DNA from: Sandaracinus sp964481145
GTDB taxonomy: Bacteria > Myxococcota_A > Polyangia > Polyangiales > Sandaracinaceae
Assembly: GCA_964481145.1 (NCBI GenBank)
Contig: CAYZTA010000013.1
Span: forward strand, 1 to 64,000
Length of the DNA: 64,000 nucleotides
Direction: 5' to 3'
Below, one piece after another: positions 7,135 to 16,248 of the stretch; the first letter of the stretch is position 1; every line of letters begins with the position of its first letter. Below the pieces are notes generated by a model, which did no database searches, was not told the origin of the DNA, and worked only from the letters and a program-made list of their open reading frames with translations. A program made the position numbers and the translations under genes.

Positions 7135-10107
7135 GTGCCCACCCTCGCCCGCGACATCACGACCCCTGCGGCCCTTTCCGCAATCGACGCTTTTCGCGCG
7201 GCAGGAGGGGATGCCTCGAATGAATCCATTCGTTCGATCGTCGGGCTTTTGGGCGAGCATGCACCGGCACTTTTGCATCTCGCTCTGGGAGATCCGAAGC
7301 TCCCCGAAGACGTGCGACGCTTGGGTCTCGCGAGGCGGGCACGCGTGGCATCGCTCCTGCGCCAGTTCGCCGCGAGGACATCGACGCTGGAAGACGGCGA
7401 CGAATTGCGCCGTGAACTACGGCAGCTGCGACATCGGCATATCGTGCGCATCGCGCTCCAGGAGATTCTTCGTCTCGCTGACATCGATGCGACGAGCGCC
7501 GAAATGGCTGCGCTCGCGGCCGCGTCCTGCGAAAGCGCGCTCGACGCCGCGCGACGCACGGTCGAGAAGAGGTTTGGCATACCGCGAACCGAAGAGGGAC
7601 AACCCATCGCGCTCGTTTGCCTTGGCATGGGCAAGCTCGGCGGCTGGGAGCTGAACCTTGGAAGCGACATCGATCTGTGTTTTTTTTACGAAACCGACGA
7701 GGGCAGTGTGTCTGGTGATGCCCTCACGGTGCACGAGCTCCACGCGCGCACAGTGACCCGCGCTGTCGCGGCTCTTTCGGATGTGACCGAGGATGGGTTT
7801 TGCTTTCGTGTCGATCTGCGTCTTCGTCCCGAAGGCACGAGTGGGCCGCTCGTCAACTCTCTCGCCAGCGCCGAGCGTTATTACGAAAGCTGGGGACGCA
7901 CGTGGGAGCGCGCCGCGCTCTTACGGGCCCGCCCCATCGCTGGGGATCGCCGCTTCGGCCGGGGCTTGCTCGAGGCGCTCCGTCCGTTCGTGTTCCGTCG
8001 TTCGGTCGATCCCGGAATCGCCCGTGAAATGGCGCAAATGCTCGAACGCTCGCGGCGTGAGCTCGATGTCGATGAAACACGCGACGTCAAGCTCGGACGC
8101 GGCGGTATTCGAGAAGCCGAGTTCTTCGTCCAATCGCTTCAACTCATCTGGGGCGGGCGTCACCCTCAACTCCAGGTGCCGGGGACGATTCAAGCGTTGC
8201 GACGGCTCGAAGCCGCAGGATTCGTTCGTGAAGGCGAAGCGCGCGCGCTTGCGGCCGCCTGGGCGCGGCTGAGGAGAATCGAGCACCGCATTCACTCGTG
8301 GACCGGATACCAAACGCACCGACTCCCTCCCGAGGGCGAGGAGCGCGCACGTTTCGCCCGCTCGCTCGGATATCGCGATGAAGCCGAGCTCGAAGTGGTG
8401 ATGCGAGAAGATCGCGCGTGCATCGCCGAACTCTTCGATTCTCTCTTGCCCAAATCCGAATCACGTCCCTCGCGGGCGGGCACCCGGGACCGAGAGCTCG
8501 CAGCCCTCTCCGATCGCATCGCGGGTGGGATCGACGTCTCTGCCCTCGCCGAAGCCGCGGCGCATGTGCTCCCGGTCAGCGATCCCGAAGAAGCTGCCGT
8601 GCATTTGCTTCGCCTCGCAAGGAGGGCCGATGCTCCGCTTGGTCCGGTGATGCGAGAGACGTTTCCCGAGCTCGGGCCACGCCTCCTCGAAGAGGTCCGG
8701 GGTGTGGCCGATCCCGACGCGGCCCTGAGACATCTCGCGGAGTTCTTCACGCGTTTGCGAGGCCTTCCGCATGAGAAACGAATCATCGAAGATCCGCTCC
8801 TCCTTCGGAGGATGGTCGGCCTCTTCGGTACGAGCGCAACCCTCGCGAGCGCGCTCATCGGGCACCCGGAAGAGCTCGATCTTCTGCTCATGCCAGGCGT
8901 CGTCGACGAGCATGAAGTCCTCGATTGGCACGCGCCGCTGCGCGATCTCAAAGTGGTCGAAGGAGAAGCAGAGGCGCTCGTCTCCGCAATGCGAAGGGCC
9001 AAACGTTCTGTGACGTTGCGTGTCGGTCTCGCGCTGGCTTCTGGCGAAATGCCGCTCGAACGATGTGTTCGCGTTCTGACATTGGCTGCGGAAGCACAGA
9101 TCCAAGCGGCCCTCGATCTCGCCACGCGCGAGGCGATCATGCGTTTCGGTACGCCACACGCGGGCGCGAGCGGCGCTCCGGCGTCGATGGTCGTCGTGGC
9201 GATGGGCAAGCTCGGAGCGAGAGAGCTCGGTTTCGGCGGCGACCTCGACCTCGTGTTTCTCTACGACGAAGAGGGTGAGACGGCGGGGTCTCGTTCGATT
9301 TCACATGCGGAGTTCTTCACACGGATCGCGCAACGCACGATGCGCCTCCTCTCGCAACCGGATGCAGAAGGCCCTGGATACGAAACCGACACACGACTGC
9401 GACCCAGCGGCTCGCAAGGGACGCTCGTCGTTTCGCTCGCGGCGTTCGATCGGTACCACAAAGAACGCGGCGCCACGTGGGAGAGGCAAGCGCTCCTGCG
9501 AGCGCGCGTCGTGGCCGGACGAACCGAGCTGCGAGATCGTGTCCAGAAGCATCTTGCCCAAGTGGCTTACGGTGGTGTGCGCCCAGAACCGGAAGAGTTC
9601 GCGGCCATGCGGGCTCGGATTCAGCTCGAGCTCGCGCGAGAAACCGCCAAGCAGTACCATCCAAAGCTCGGCTTTGGTGGTCTCGTCGATATCGAATTCC
9701 TCGCGCAGTGGCTTCAGATGAGGCCCGAGGGAGAAGGAATGCTTCCCGATGAGCTTCGACAGAGCGTGCCCTCCACCCTGGAAGTGCTCGCACACGCAGC
9801 AAAGTTCGGAGGGCCAGTGCGGAACTTCGCCGATGCACTCTCCGAAGGGTACGCCTTCCTTCGCGCCATCGAGCAAACTCTGAAATTGCTGGACGACACC
9901 GGCGAACCGAAGGTCGTTCCGGGGACCCGGCGCACAGAACAACTTGCGCGACGACTCGGGATTCGAGAACGCGATGGCCACGAACCCGCCCATGTGTTGA
10001 TTTCTAGTTATCAGCGAACGACCGAAGAAATTCGTGCGGTATTCGAACGAATCATCGCGCCTGTGGACGCACGAGCGCCGTGGATGCACGGCAAGGAACC
10101 CTCATGA
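7135..10107 (+). CDS. glnE: Bifunctional glutamine synthetase adenylyltransferase/adenylyl-removing enzyme
   Basis: GlnE adds AMP to, and removes it from, glutamine synthetase in response to PII protein and glutamine, thus setting nitrogen assimilation. The 990-residue protein (E. coli: 946) shows the two nucleotidyltransferase domains of the family. The first is GMGKLGGWELNLGSDIDL (residues about 163-180); the second is AMGKLGARELGFGGDLDL (about 690-707). Each keeps the paired aspartates that hold metal. Regulatory helical segments follow each domain. The start is GTG with only a weak SD. Its stop overlaps the next gene's ATG by four bases (ATGA), so the two are probably co-translated. Confidence 0.96.
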   Translation: MPTLARDITTPAALSAIDAFRAAGGDASNESIRSIVGLLGEHAPALLHLALGDPKLPEDVRRLGLARRARVASLLRQFAARTSTLEDGDELRRELRQLRHRHIVRIALQEILRLADIDATSAEMAALAAASCESALDAARRTVEKRFGIPRTEEGQPIALVCLGMGKLGGWELNLGSDIDLCFFYETDEGSVSGDALTVHELHARTVTRAVAALSDVTEDGFCFRVDLRLRPEGTSGPLVNSLASAERYYESWGRTWERAALLRARPIAGDRRFGRGLLEALRPFVFRRSVDPGIAREMAQMLERSRRELDVDETRDVKLGRGGIREAEFFVQSLQLIWGGRHPQLQVPGTIQALRRLEAAGFVREGEARALAAAWARLRRIEHRIHSWTGYQTHRLPPEGEERARFARSLGYRDEAELEVVMREDRACIAELFDSLLPKSESRPSRAGTRDRELAALSDRIAGGIDVSALAEAAAHVLPVSDPEEAAVHLLRLARRADAPLGPVMRETFPELGPRLLEEVRGVADPDAALRHLAEFFTRLRGLPHEKRIIEDPLLLRRMVGLFGTSATLASALIGHPEELDLLLMPGVVDEHEVLDWHAPLRDLKVVEGEAEALVSAMRRAKRSVTLRVGLALASGEMPLERCVRVLTLAAEAQIQAALDLATREAIMRFGTPHAGASGAPASMVVVAMGKLGARELGFGGDLDLVFLYDEEGETAGSRSISHAEFFTRIAQRTMRLLSQPDAEGPGYETDTRLRPSGSQGTLVVSLAAFDRYHKERGATWERQALLRARVVAGRTELRDRVQKHLAQVAYGGVRPEPEEFAAMRARIQLELARETAKQYHPKLGFGGLVDIEFLAQWLQMRPEGEGMLPDELRQSVPSTLEVLAHAAKFGGPVRNFADALSEGYAFLRAIEQTLKLLDDTGEPKVVPGTRRTEQLARRLGIRERDGHEPAHVLISSYQRTTEEIRAVFERIIAPVDARAPWMHGKEPS

Positions 10108-11996
10108 TCCCGCTTTCGGTGTTCATCGTGCACGCAGATGCATCGATCGGAGCTCGAATCGTGGGCATTGTCGCCAGCGCGGGCCATGCCCCCGTTCTCC
10201 TTGGAAGCGGTGAACGAGCCATCGATCGTTTCGTGCAGGAGCCAGCCGACGTCGTCATGGTCGATTACTCGCTCCCAGGACGGGATGGCGTCGTCACCAT
10301 CGAATCCATCCGTTGGGCTCCGGGCGGACGACAAGCGCACGTGGTGCTCCTCTCCGCTCATGAAACGAATCCATCTCTCGCCACGCTCGGGGTTCGAGTC
10401 GGCGCGATCTCCACGATCCTCGGCGAACCTACGGAAGACGCGATTCTCGATGCGCTCGACGTCATAGGACATCGTTCTCCCGACGAACAGACGCGCATCG
10501 CGAGCCCAAACGAGATTCAAAACGCACTCGAGAGGCTGGCGGACAACGACGTCGAGCATGCGCGCGTGGAGCCGGACACCGCGCTTGCGCGTCGAAGCTC
10601 TGACAACGCTCCGAACGTCGATGCGGAAGCGGTGGAAGAGGGACGCACCGTCGGCGTGGCCACACGTGATGCGACGGCAACACGCCCTCAAATTCACGGA
10701 CATTTCCGGGACACTCCGTTCCCACAACTATTGCGTCAGCTCGCTGACCTTCGCATGAGCGGCGCGCTCGTGTGTGTCGCCAAAGGCAGCCACCAAAAGA
10801 CGACGACCGGCGATCCTCCCGCCAAGGTCGTTTATTTCCGCGGTGGTGTGCCAATCCACATGCATTCGAATCTACTCGATGAATGCCTCGGACAAATGCT
10901 CGTGCGTCGACGCCGGATCGGCACGGCGACGCTCGAAGAGTCCATTCGACGGATGCAACTCGGAGAGGGATGGCAAGGACAAATCCTCATCGACATGGGC
11001 GCGCTCGCTCCGCTCGAGCTCGGGGATGCGCTCGCTCAACAAGCTCGGGACAAACTCTTCGACATTTTCGGTTGGACCTCCGGCACGTACTACTTCCGAA
11101 CCGATCTCGAGGCGCCACTCGAAGCCGTGGGTATCGAGCTGGGACTGCCCGAGATTATTTACGAAGGCGTCTGCGCAAGCATGTCCGCGTCGCGATTGAT
11201 GGAGCTGCTCTCACCGAACACCGATCGCTTCATCGTCCCCGTTCCGACGCAAATTGCGCGCTTCGTCCGCGTGCGATGGGTGCCGGAGGCACGGCAGATC
11301 CTCTCGAAGATCGATGGCACGCTCACACTCCAAGAAGTCCTCGCGATGGGTTCGAGACCCATCGCGGTGGCGCAACTCGTGTATGCGATGGAGTGTCTTG
11401 GTGCCGTGCGGTTCTCGCTCGTGCCCACACCTTCGGTCCGACACGAGGCGCTCTCGACCAACACACCGAAGACGATCTCAAACGACACCGAGACTTGGAA
11501 CGATCAGACTGTCGAAGACGACGCGCTGGACGTTCGAACGACTGATCCTGGCGAAGCACCTCCGCGCGCGGAGGTGACGGAGACCGGCTTCGATCCACGA
11601 GCGGGACGTCTTTCCGAAGCGGAGCGTGAGTTCCGGCGCGGCAACCTCGCGCTCGATCGTGATGACTTCGCTGACGCTCTTTCGGCATTCGTCCGAGCGT
11701 TCGAGCTCTGCCCCGATCAAGGCGAGTTCCTCGCGTATGTCGGCTACAGCCGGCATCGTGTGGCCGAAGAGGACTGCGCAGGAAATGCACACGCCTTGGC
11801 CGAGCTCTCGTACGCGAGGAACCTCGCTCCAGATTCCATCATCACGCATTTGCTCCATGGCCGCGTGCTTCGAGCCGTCGGTCAGCGTGAAGCAGCGGAA
11901 GAAGCTTATCGCGCAGTGCTTCAACTCGATCCCATTCACGAAGAAGCGCTCGACGCGCTCGAGTGTCTGAAGAGCGAAGTTCTCCAGGCACTCTGA
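10104..11996 (+). CDS. Degenerate receiver / PATAN (DUF4388) / TPR protein
   Basis: The 630-residue protein has three parts. Residues 1-130 look like a response-regulator receiver with Asp54 in the phosphoacceptor position. The N-terminal acidic pair is reduced to one Asp (12), and the conserved Lys is missing (ILGEPT in its place), so phosphorylation may not signal normally. Residues of about 195-350 form a PATAN/DUF4388 domain (GHFRDTPFPQLLRQLADLRMSG, then VVYFRGGVPIHMHS). The C-terminus holds TPR-like helices. I chose the ATG overlapping the glnE stop, with AAGGAA upstream, over an earlier ATG at 10080. PATAN domains occur in two-component and motility regulators. The role here is unknown. 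Confidence 0.85.
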   Translation: MIPLSVFIVHADASIGARIVGIVASAGHAPVLLGSGERAIDRFVQEPADVVMVDYSLPGRDGVVTIESIRWAPGGRQAHVVLLSAHETNPSLATLGVRVGAISTILGEPTEDAILDALDVIGHRSPDEQTRIASPNEIQNALERLADNDVEHARVEPDTALARRSSDNAPNVDAEAVEEGRTVGVATRDATATRPQIHGHFRDTPFPQLLRQLADLRMSGALVCVAKGSHQKTTTGDPPAKVVYFRGGVPIHMHSNLLDECLGQMLVRRRRIGTATLEESIRRMQLGEGWQGQILIDMGALAPLELGDALAQQARDKLFDIFGWTSGTYYFRTDLEAPLEAVGIELGLPEIIYEGVCASMSASRLMELLSPNTDRFIVPVPTQIARFVRVRWVPEARQILSKIDGTLTLQEVLAMGSRPIAVAQLVYAMECLGAVRFSLVPTPSVRHEALSTNTPKTISNDTETWNDQTVEDDALDVRTTDPGEAPPRAEVTETGFDPRAGRLSEAEREFRRGNLALDRDDFADALSAFVRAFELCPDQGEFLAYVGYSRHRVAEEDCAGNAHALAELSYARNLAPDSIITHLLHGRVLRAVGQREAAEEAYRAVLQLDPIHEEALDALECLKSEVLQAL

Positions 11997-12014
11997 AACC
12001 GCCTTGCCACGCTC

Positions 12015-12929
12015 ATGGACGGGCACTCCATATCCTTGCTACAACGACCCAATGTTCGGAGGCATGTGAGCAAGAGTCAGAAGCTATTGCGCGATCCCAA
12101 ACGCTTCTTCGCCGACATGGTGGCGAAGCGGTTTCCCATGTCTCCCGGAGACACCACCACGACGCGTCCTCCTTCCGTGTCAACACATGAAGCGCGCCCA
12201 TCGTCCAGTCCATCTGCGGACCCATTCGCGCCAGTGAAAGACGCGATCCCGACGGATCATGCGCGGCAGACATCCTCGCGCGAGATGACACTCGAACGCC
12301 TCGCGAAGCACCCCGCGCGCCGCATCGTCGATCTCGGTTGCGGCAACGGCAACGCGTACGACTGGCTACGCGCCGCGCACCCGAAGCTCGAGTACGTGGG
12401 CGTCGACATCGAGTGGTCACCGCAAGTCGCGACCCGCACGCGAGCCGATGCGAGTTTCGTGACCTACGACGGCATCCACATGCCCTTCGAGACCGACTCG
12501 GTCGAGCTGATCCACAGCAATCAGGTGCTGGAACACGTGCGCTATCCACACCGCCTGCTCCCCGAAATCGCGCGTGTCTTACGCCCGGACGGCGTGTTCA
12601 TCGGTTCGGTTTCGCAGATGGAGCCCTACCACTCGTTCAGCATCTACAACTTCACGATCTACGGTGTGAAGACGATCTTCGAAGAGGCAGGTCTGCACGT
12701 CATCGCGCTCAGGCCGAGCATCGACGCCATCTCGCTGATCGGCTGGTGGAGACACATCTCCGAGCGCTCGCATCGAGCGCTCGGGTGGAAGCACGAGTCG
12801 GCGATGAACTACGAGATCGACCTCATCGCGCAGAAGGAGAAGTGGTCGGTGTATCGAACCAACTGCGAAAAACTCCACTACAGCGGACACATCTGCTTCG
12901 CGGCGGTGAAGGCGAAGAACACCGAATAA
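12015..12929 (+). CDS. SAM-dependent methyltransferase (class I)
   Basis: The protein has a Rossmann-type methyltransferase fold. Motif I is VDLGCGNGN, followed by 'YVGVDIEW' (acidic residue at the end of strand 2), the motif 'MPFETDSVELIHSNQVLEHV', and 'RVLRPDGVFIGSV'. These are typical of methyltransferase type 11 enzymes acting on small molecules or sugars. The substrate is unknown. The start is uncertain. The ATG used has no SD. A GTG at 12066 is preceded by GGAGG only three bases away and would give an N-terminus (SKSQKLLRDPKRFFAD) like those of polysaccharide-biosynthesis proteins. Confidence 0.85.
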   Translation: MDGHSISLLQRPNVRRHVSKSQKLLRDPKRFFADMVAKRFPMSPGDTTTTRPPSVSTHEARPSSSPSADPFAPVKDAIPTDHARQTSSREMTLERLAKHPARRIVDLGCGNGNAYDWLRAAHPKLEYVGVDIEWSPQVATRTRADASFVTYDGIHMPFETDSVELIHSNQVLEHVRYPHRLLPEIARVLRPDGVFIGSVSQMEPYHSFSIYNFTIYGVKTIFEEAGLHVIALRPSIDAISLIGWWRHISERSHRALGWKHESAMNYEIDLIAQKEKWSVYRTNCEKLHYSGHICFAAVKAKNTE

Positions 12930-12964
12930 CCGGTATCCTTGGCTGCACCAAGACGAGGAGTTAT

Positions 12965-12985
12965 ATGGGAAGCCGCACGAAATGA
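12965..12985 (+). CDS. Six-codon leader cistron before glucokinase
   Basis: ATG-GGA-AGC-CGC-ACG-AAA-TGA (peptide MGSRTK) has a better SD (GAGGAG, four bases upstream) than the glucokinase gene itself. Its stop codon overlaps the glk ATG in an ATGA arrangement. Such a mini-cistron could deliver ribosomes to glk by re-initiation. No peptide function is proposed, and chance is possible. Confidence 0.35.
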   Translation: MGSRTK

Positions 12986-14007
12986 AGCCCTCCGGAACGC
13001 ACGTACTCGCAGGCGATATCGGCGGGACCAAAACGGTCTTGTCGCTCTCGGAGCGTGCTCCGGATGGCTCCTTTCGCGAAATCGCAACCACGACGTTTGC
13101 GAGTGGAGAACACGAAGGCCTCGAAAAGCCGACCGCAGCGTTTCTCGATGCATCCGGAGTGCGCCCCGTCGCAGCAGCATTCGGAGTCGCCGGGCCGGTT
13201 CGAAACGGGCAAGTCCGCACCACGAACCTCCCCTGGGCCATCGACGCGACGTCGTTCGCATCCACGCTTGGAATATCACGCGTGGCTGTCATCAATGATT
13301 TCGAAGCCACGGCACGCGGCCTGTTGATGCTCGGCGAAGATGAGCTCGTCATTTTGCAGGAGGGAATCGTCTCTCCACAAGGCCCCATCGCCGTGCTCGG
13401 CGCTGGGACTGGGCTCGGAGAGGCGATCCTCGTTCGGGTCGGCCAAGACGCGATCGTTCTTCCCACCGAAGGAGGCCATGCGAGCTTCGCACCCCGAAAC
13501 GAGCTCGAAGACGGATTGCTGCGGTTTTGCAGGCAGCAATTCCCTGATCATGTGTCCTACGAGCGCGTGCTTTCGGGCCCCGGCCTCGAAACCATTCACT
13601 CGTTCGTCCAATCAGCAGGGCTCGCAAAGAGCAGCGAAACAACCTTGGCGAGGCTGCGCACGGAGGACCCAGGAGCCGTCATCGGAGAGCTCGGAGTGTC
13701 GAATCAAGACCCTGCTTGCGCCCTCGCGCTCTCCCTCTTCGCGTCGATCTACGGTTCGGAGGCAGGCAATCTCGCGCTGAAAACGCTTCCTCGAGGAGGG
13801 CTCTTCGTGTCGGGAGGAATCGCCGCGAAAATCCTGCCGGCCCTTCAACGGGACGACACGTTCGTTCAGTCATTTTTGGCCAAAGGCCGCATGCGCGAGG
13901 TGCTCTCGACCATTCGCGTATCGGTCGTGCTCGAGCCGCACGTGGCGCTACGCGGTGCGCGAACGCTTGCGTTCCAACTTCACGATTCCCTTCTTCACGA
14001 CGCCTGA
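12982..14007 (+). CDS. glk: Glucokinase
   Basis: ATP-dependent phosphorylation of glucose to glucose-6-phosphate in the cytoplasm. The 341-residue product matches the Glk family: phosphate-binding GDIGGTKT at residues 11-18, GVAGPVRNG, the sugar-binding TNLPW, the catalytic NDFEA, GAGTGLGEA for adenosine, and EGGHASFAP. Length is typical (E. coli: 321). It starts within the stop codon of a six-codon leader cistron and has only a weak SD of its own (GGGAAG). No sugar transporter or regulator adjoins it. Confidence 0.94.
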   Translation: MKPSGTHVLAGDIGGTKTVLSLSERAPDGSFREIATTTFASGEHEGLEKPTAAFLDASGVRPVAAAFGVAGPVRNGQVRTTNLPWAIDATSFASTLGISRVAVINDFEATARGLLMLGEDELVILQEGIVSPQGPIAVLGAGTGLGEAILVRVGQDAIVLPTEGGHASFAPRNELEDGLLRFCRQQFPDHVSYERVLSGPGLETIHSFVQSAGLAKSSETTLARLRTEDPGAVIGELGVSNQDPACALALSLFASIYGSEAGNLALKTLPRGGLFVSGGIAAKILPALQRDDTFVQSFLAKGRMREVLSTIRVSVVLEPHVALRGARTLAFQLHDSLLHDA

Positions 14008-14075
14008 ATCGGGTCGTGACGCGTCGCGTCGACACACGCTTCGCGGGCAGCTAACATCGCGCCCATCGGAGTTCG

Positions 14076-16208
14076 ATGGACGTCACGTGCGAACGCTGCA
14101 GCACTGAGTACGAGTTTGACGAAACACTCGTCGCTGCCCGTGGAACCACGGTCAAATGCACGAACTGCGGGAACCTGTTCAAGGTGTTCCGCCCGGGGAC
14201 GGCTGCGAGCGCAAGCACCGCGGAGCCTCGGATATGGACCATCCGGCGAGATCGGGATGCCACCGTCGAACACCTGAGCTCGCTCAAGGAGCTCCAGCGA
14301 TTGATCACCACGGGACGGCTCTGCCCCGAGGACGAAATCTCGAGGAGTGGTGGGGGCTGGAAGCGTCTTGGAGACATCGCTGAGCTCCAAACGTTTTTCA
14401 CCGCGGTCCGTCCTGCCCCACGAGCCACCATGGCTGGGCATGGACCCCTGACCAGCACCCCACCCCCCTCCTCGCGTGAACCCACGGGAAGTCACGGCAA
14501 GCCCCTCCACGACGCCCGCGCGTATGCACCCACACTCGAAGCCCCAGAGCCCGGGCCGCAGTCACAGCCTCCCCCACGCTCCGGAAAGGCCACGATTCTC
14601 GGTCTGGGTCATGCCACACCGAAATCCACGGAAGATCTCCGCGGACGGACGATCGAAGCGGTCGTCCCCCCACCTGCAACGCCCCCTCCAGGCGCAGCAA
14701 CCCCCGCTCCGCGCCCCCTTTCGATTCCGAAAACCCAGATGGACCTCGGACATGCGAAGTCCTCAGAGACGCCCAGAGCGCGCCCTGCGCCCTCAGACTC
14801 TCCTCCTCACTCGCCGAGGCTGCGCGCCTCCGTGAGGCCGCTTCACGTCGACGAAGAAGACGAATTCAGAACACGCCAGCGAGGTCGAAGCTGGAGCGGT
14901 GTGTGGGTGGCGGCCGTCGTGCTCCTCGCAGGAGGGTTGGGCCTCGCCCAAGGCTGGGATCGAATTACCGAGGGGTTCACTCAAGGCTCGACGAACGATC
15001 CGGTCTCGCCCTTCCTTCGAGCAGGACAGGACGCCCTCAGGCTCGATCATCATGAAGCCTATCGCAACGCTGCGACGCATTTCACGAAGGCGCTCGCGTT
15101 CGATGAACACGATGCCCGCGCCTTGTCGGGGTTGTCGCGGGCCCACGCGCTCATCGCGCAGCAACGCCTCTTCGAAGCGGCTGATCTCGAGGCGCGAAGC
15201 GACCCTGCCGAGCGCGCCACGGCATCCGCCTTGCGCGAGCAGGCCGCTGAACACGCCGATCAAGCCCGCGAGCATGCGGAAGCTGCGATCCGCCACGGCA
15301 CAGGAGATGGCGACGTAGAGATTGCGCTCAGCGATGCGCTGCGCCTGTCTCGCGATTACGAGATGGCAGAATCGCGGCTGGCCCGGGGACGCACGCTCGC
15401 GAGGATGCCGTCCGCAGAAGCTTCACGCGTAGAGGCGCTCATCGCCGCGGATCGCGGTGAGAACCTCGCGTTGGCAAAGCCCGCGGCCGAGCGTGCCGTG
15501 GCCCAAGATCCAGGGCTGATTCGAGCCAGATTGTTGCTCGCACGCGCCGAACTTGCTTCTGGCAACGTCGTCGGCGCACAAGCACAGCTGCGTGCCGTGC
15601 TCGATCGCGTGAGCGATCACCCCATCGCACTTTCGATGCAACACGCCATCGCTCGAAGAGAAGCTTCAGCCCCTGCGGCAGCGACAGAACCTCCCGGAGC
15701 GCAAGCTCCCCCTGCTCCGCGCCCAGAGGCGGCGGGCACACGAGAGCCGGCCCCCGAAGCGACACCGCGAGGATACGATGCGCTCATCCGCGAGGGAGAG
15801 CAGCGCCTCGAAAACGGAGACCTTCGACGGGCTCGAGCTCTTTTCGAGCAAGCGCTCAGAGAACGGGCGAACGGGCCTGAAGGGTTGACGGGGCTCGGGT
15901 TCGTCATGTTGGCGGAAGGCAATGCGCGAGGTGCGGTCACGCAGCTCGAACGGGCCGTCGAGCGTGGGTCGTTCGATGCGTTGATTGGGCTTGGAGATGC
16001 CTTTCGACGATTGGACGATCGGGAACGAGCGCTCCGTGCTTATCAACGTTATCTCGAGCACACGTCGAGCGGCCCTCGGGCCTCGATCGCTCGACGGCAA
16101 GTCGAGCGTCTTTCGGCAGCGCTTGGAACGAACACACGAACGCCGGATCCTCCTCCCGATGATTCGGCCAGCGCCCCCCGTTCGGATACGACGGACGAAA
16201 CCCCATAA
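14076..16208 (+). CDS. Zinc-ribbon, single-span membrane TPR protein
   Basis: The 710-residue protein opens with an MJ0042-type zinc ribbon (Cys5, Cys8, Cys28, Cys31), a hallmark of many myxobacterial proteins. A small folded region (residues about 48-108) then leads to a long proline-rich linker. One membrane helix follows (about residues 272-292, WVAAVVLLAGGLGLAQGW). The C-terminal half is helical and reads as TPR repeats, with 'LSRAHALIAQQRLFEAADLEA' and 'GLTGLGFVMLAEGNARGAV' as example units. The zinc ribbon would face the cytoplasm and the TPR part the periplasm. CGGAG precedes the start. A scaffolding or trafficking role is inferred only from the repeats. sppA follows 40 bases later. 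Confidence 0.82.
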   Translation: MDVTCERCSTEYEFDETLVAARGTTVKCTNCGNLFKVFRPGTAASASTAEPRIWTIRRDRDATVEHLSSLKELQRLITTGRLCPEDEISRSGGGWKRLGDIAELQTFFTAVRPAPRATMAGHGPLTSTPPPSSREPTGSHGKPLHDARAYAPTLEAPEPGPQSQPPPRSGKATILGLGHATPKSTEDLRGRTIEAVVPPPATPPPGAATPAPRPLSIPKTQMDLGHAKSSETPRARPAPSDSPPHSPRLRASVRPLHVDEEDEFRTRQRGRSWSGVWVAAVVLLAGGLGLAQGWDRITEGFTQGSTNDPVSPFLRAGQDALRLDHHEAYRNAATHFTKALAFDEHDARALSGLSRAHALIAQQRLFEAADLEARSDPAERATASALREQAAEHADQAREHAEAAIRHGTGDGDVEIALSDALRLSRDYEMAESRLARGRTLARMPSAEASRVEALIAADRGENLALAKPAAERAVAQDPGLIRARLLLARAELASGNVVGAQAQLRAVLDRVSDHPIALSMQHAIARREASAPAAATEPPGAQAPPAPRPEAAGTREPAPEATPRGYDALIREGEQRLENGDLRRARALFEQALRERANGPEGLTGLGFVMLAEGNARGAVTQLERAVERGSFDALIGLGDAFRRLDDRERALRAYQRYLEHTSSGPRASIARRQVERLSAALGTNTRTPDPPPDDSASAPRSDTTDETP

Positions 16209-16248
16209 AGCCCGGGCGCAGAGGCCCACTTCGCCCTACTCTCGGCCC

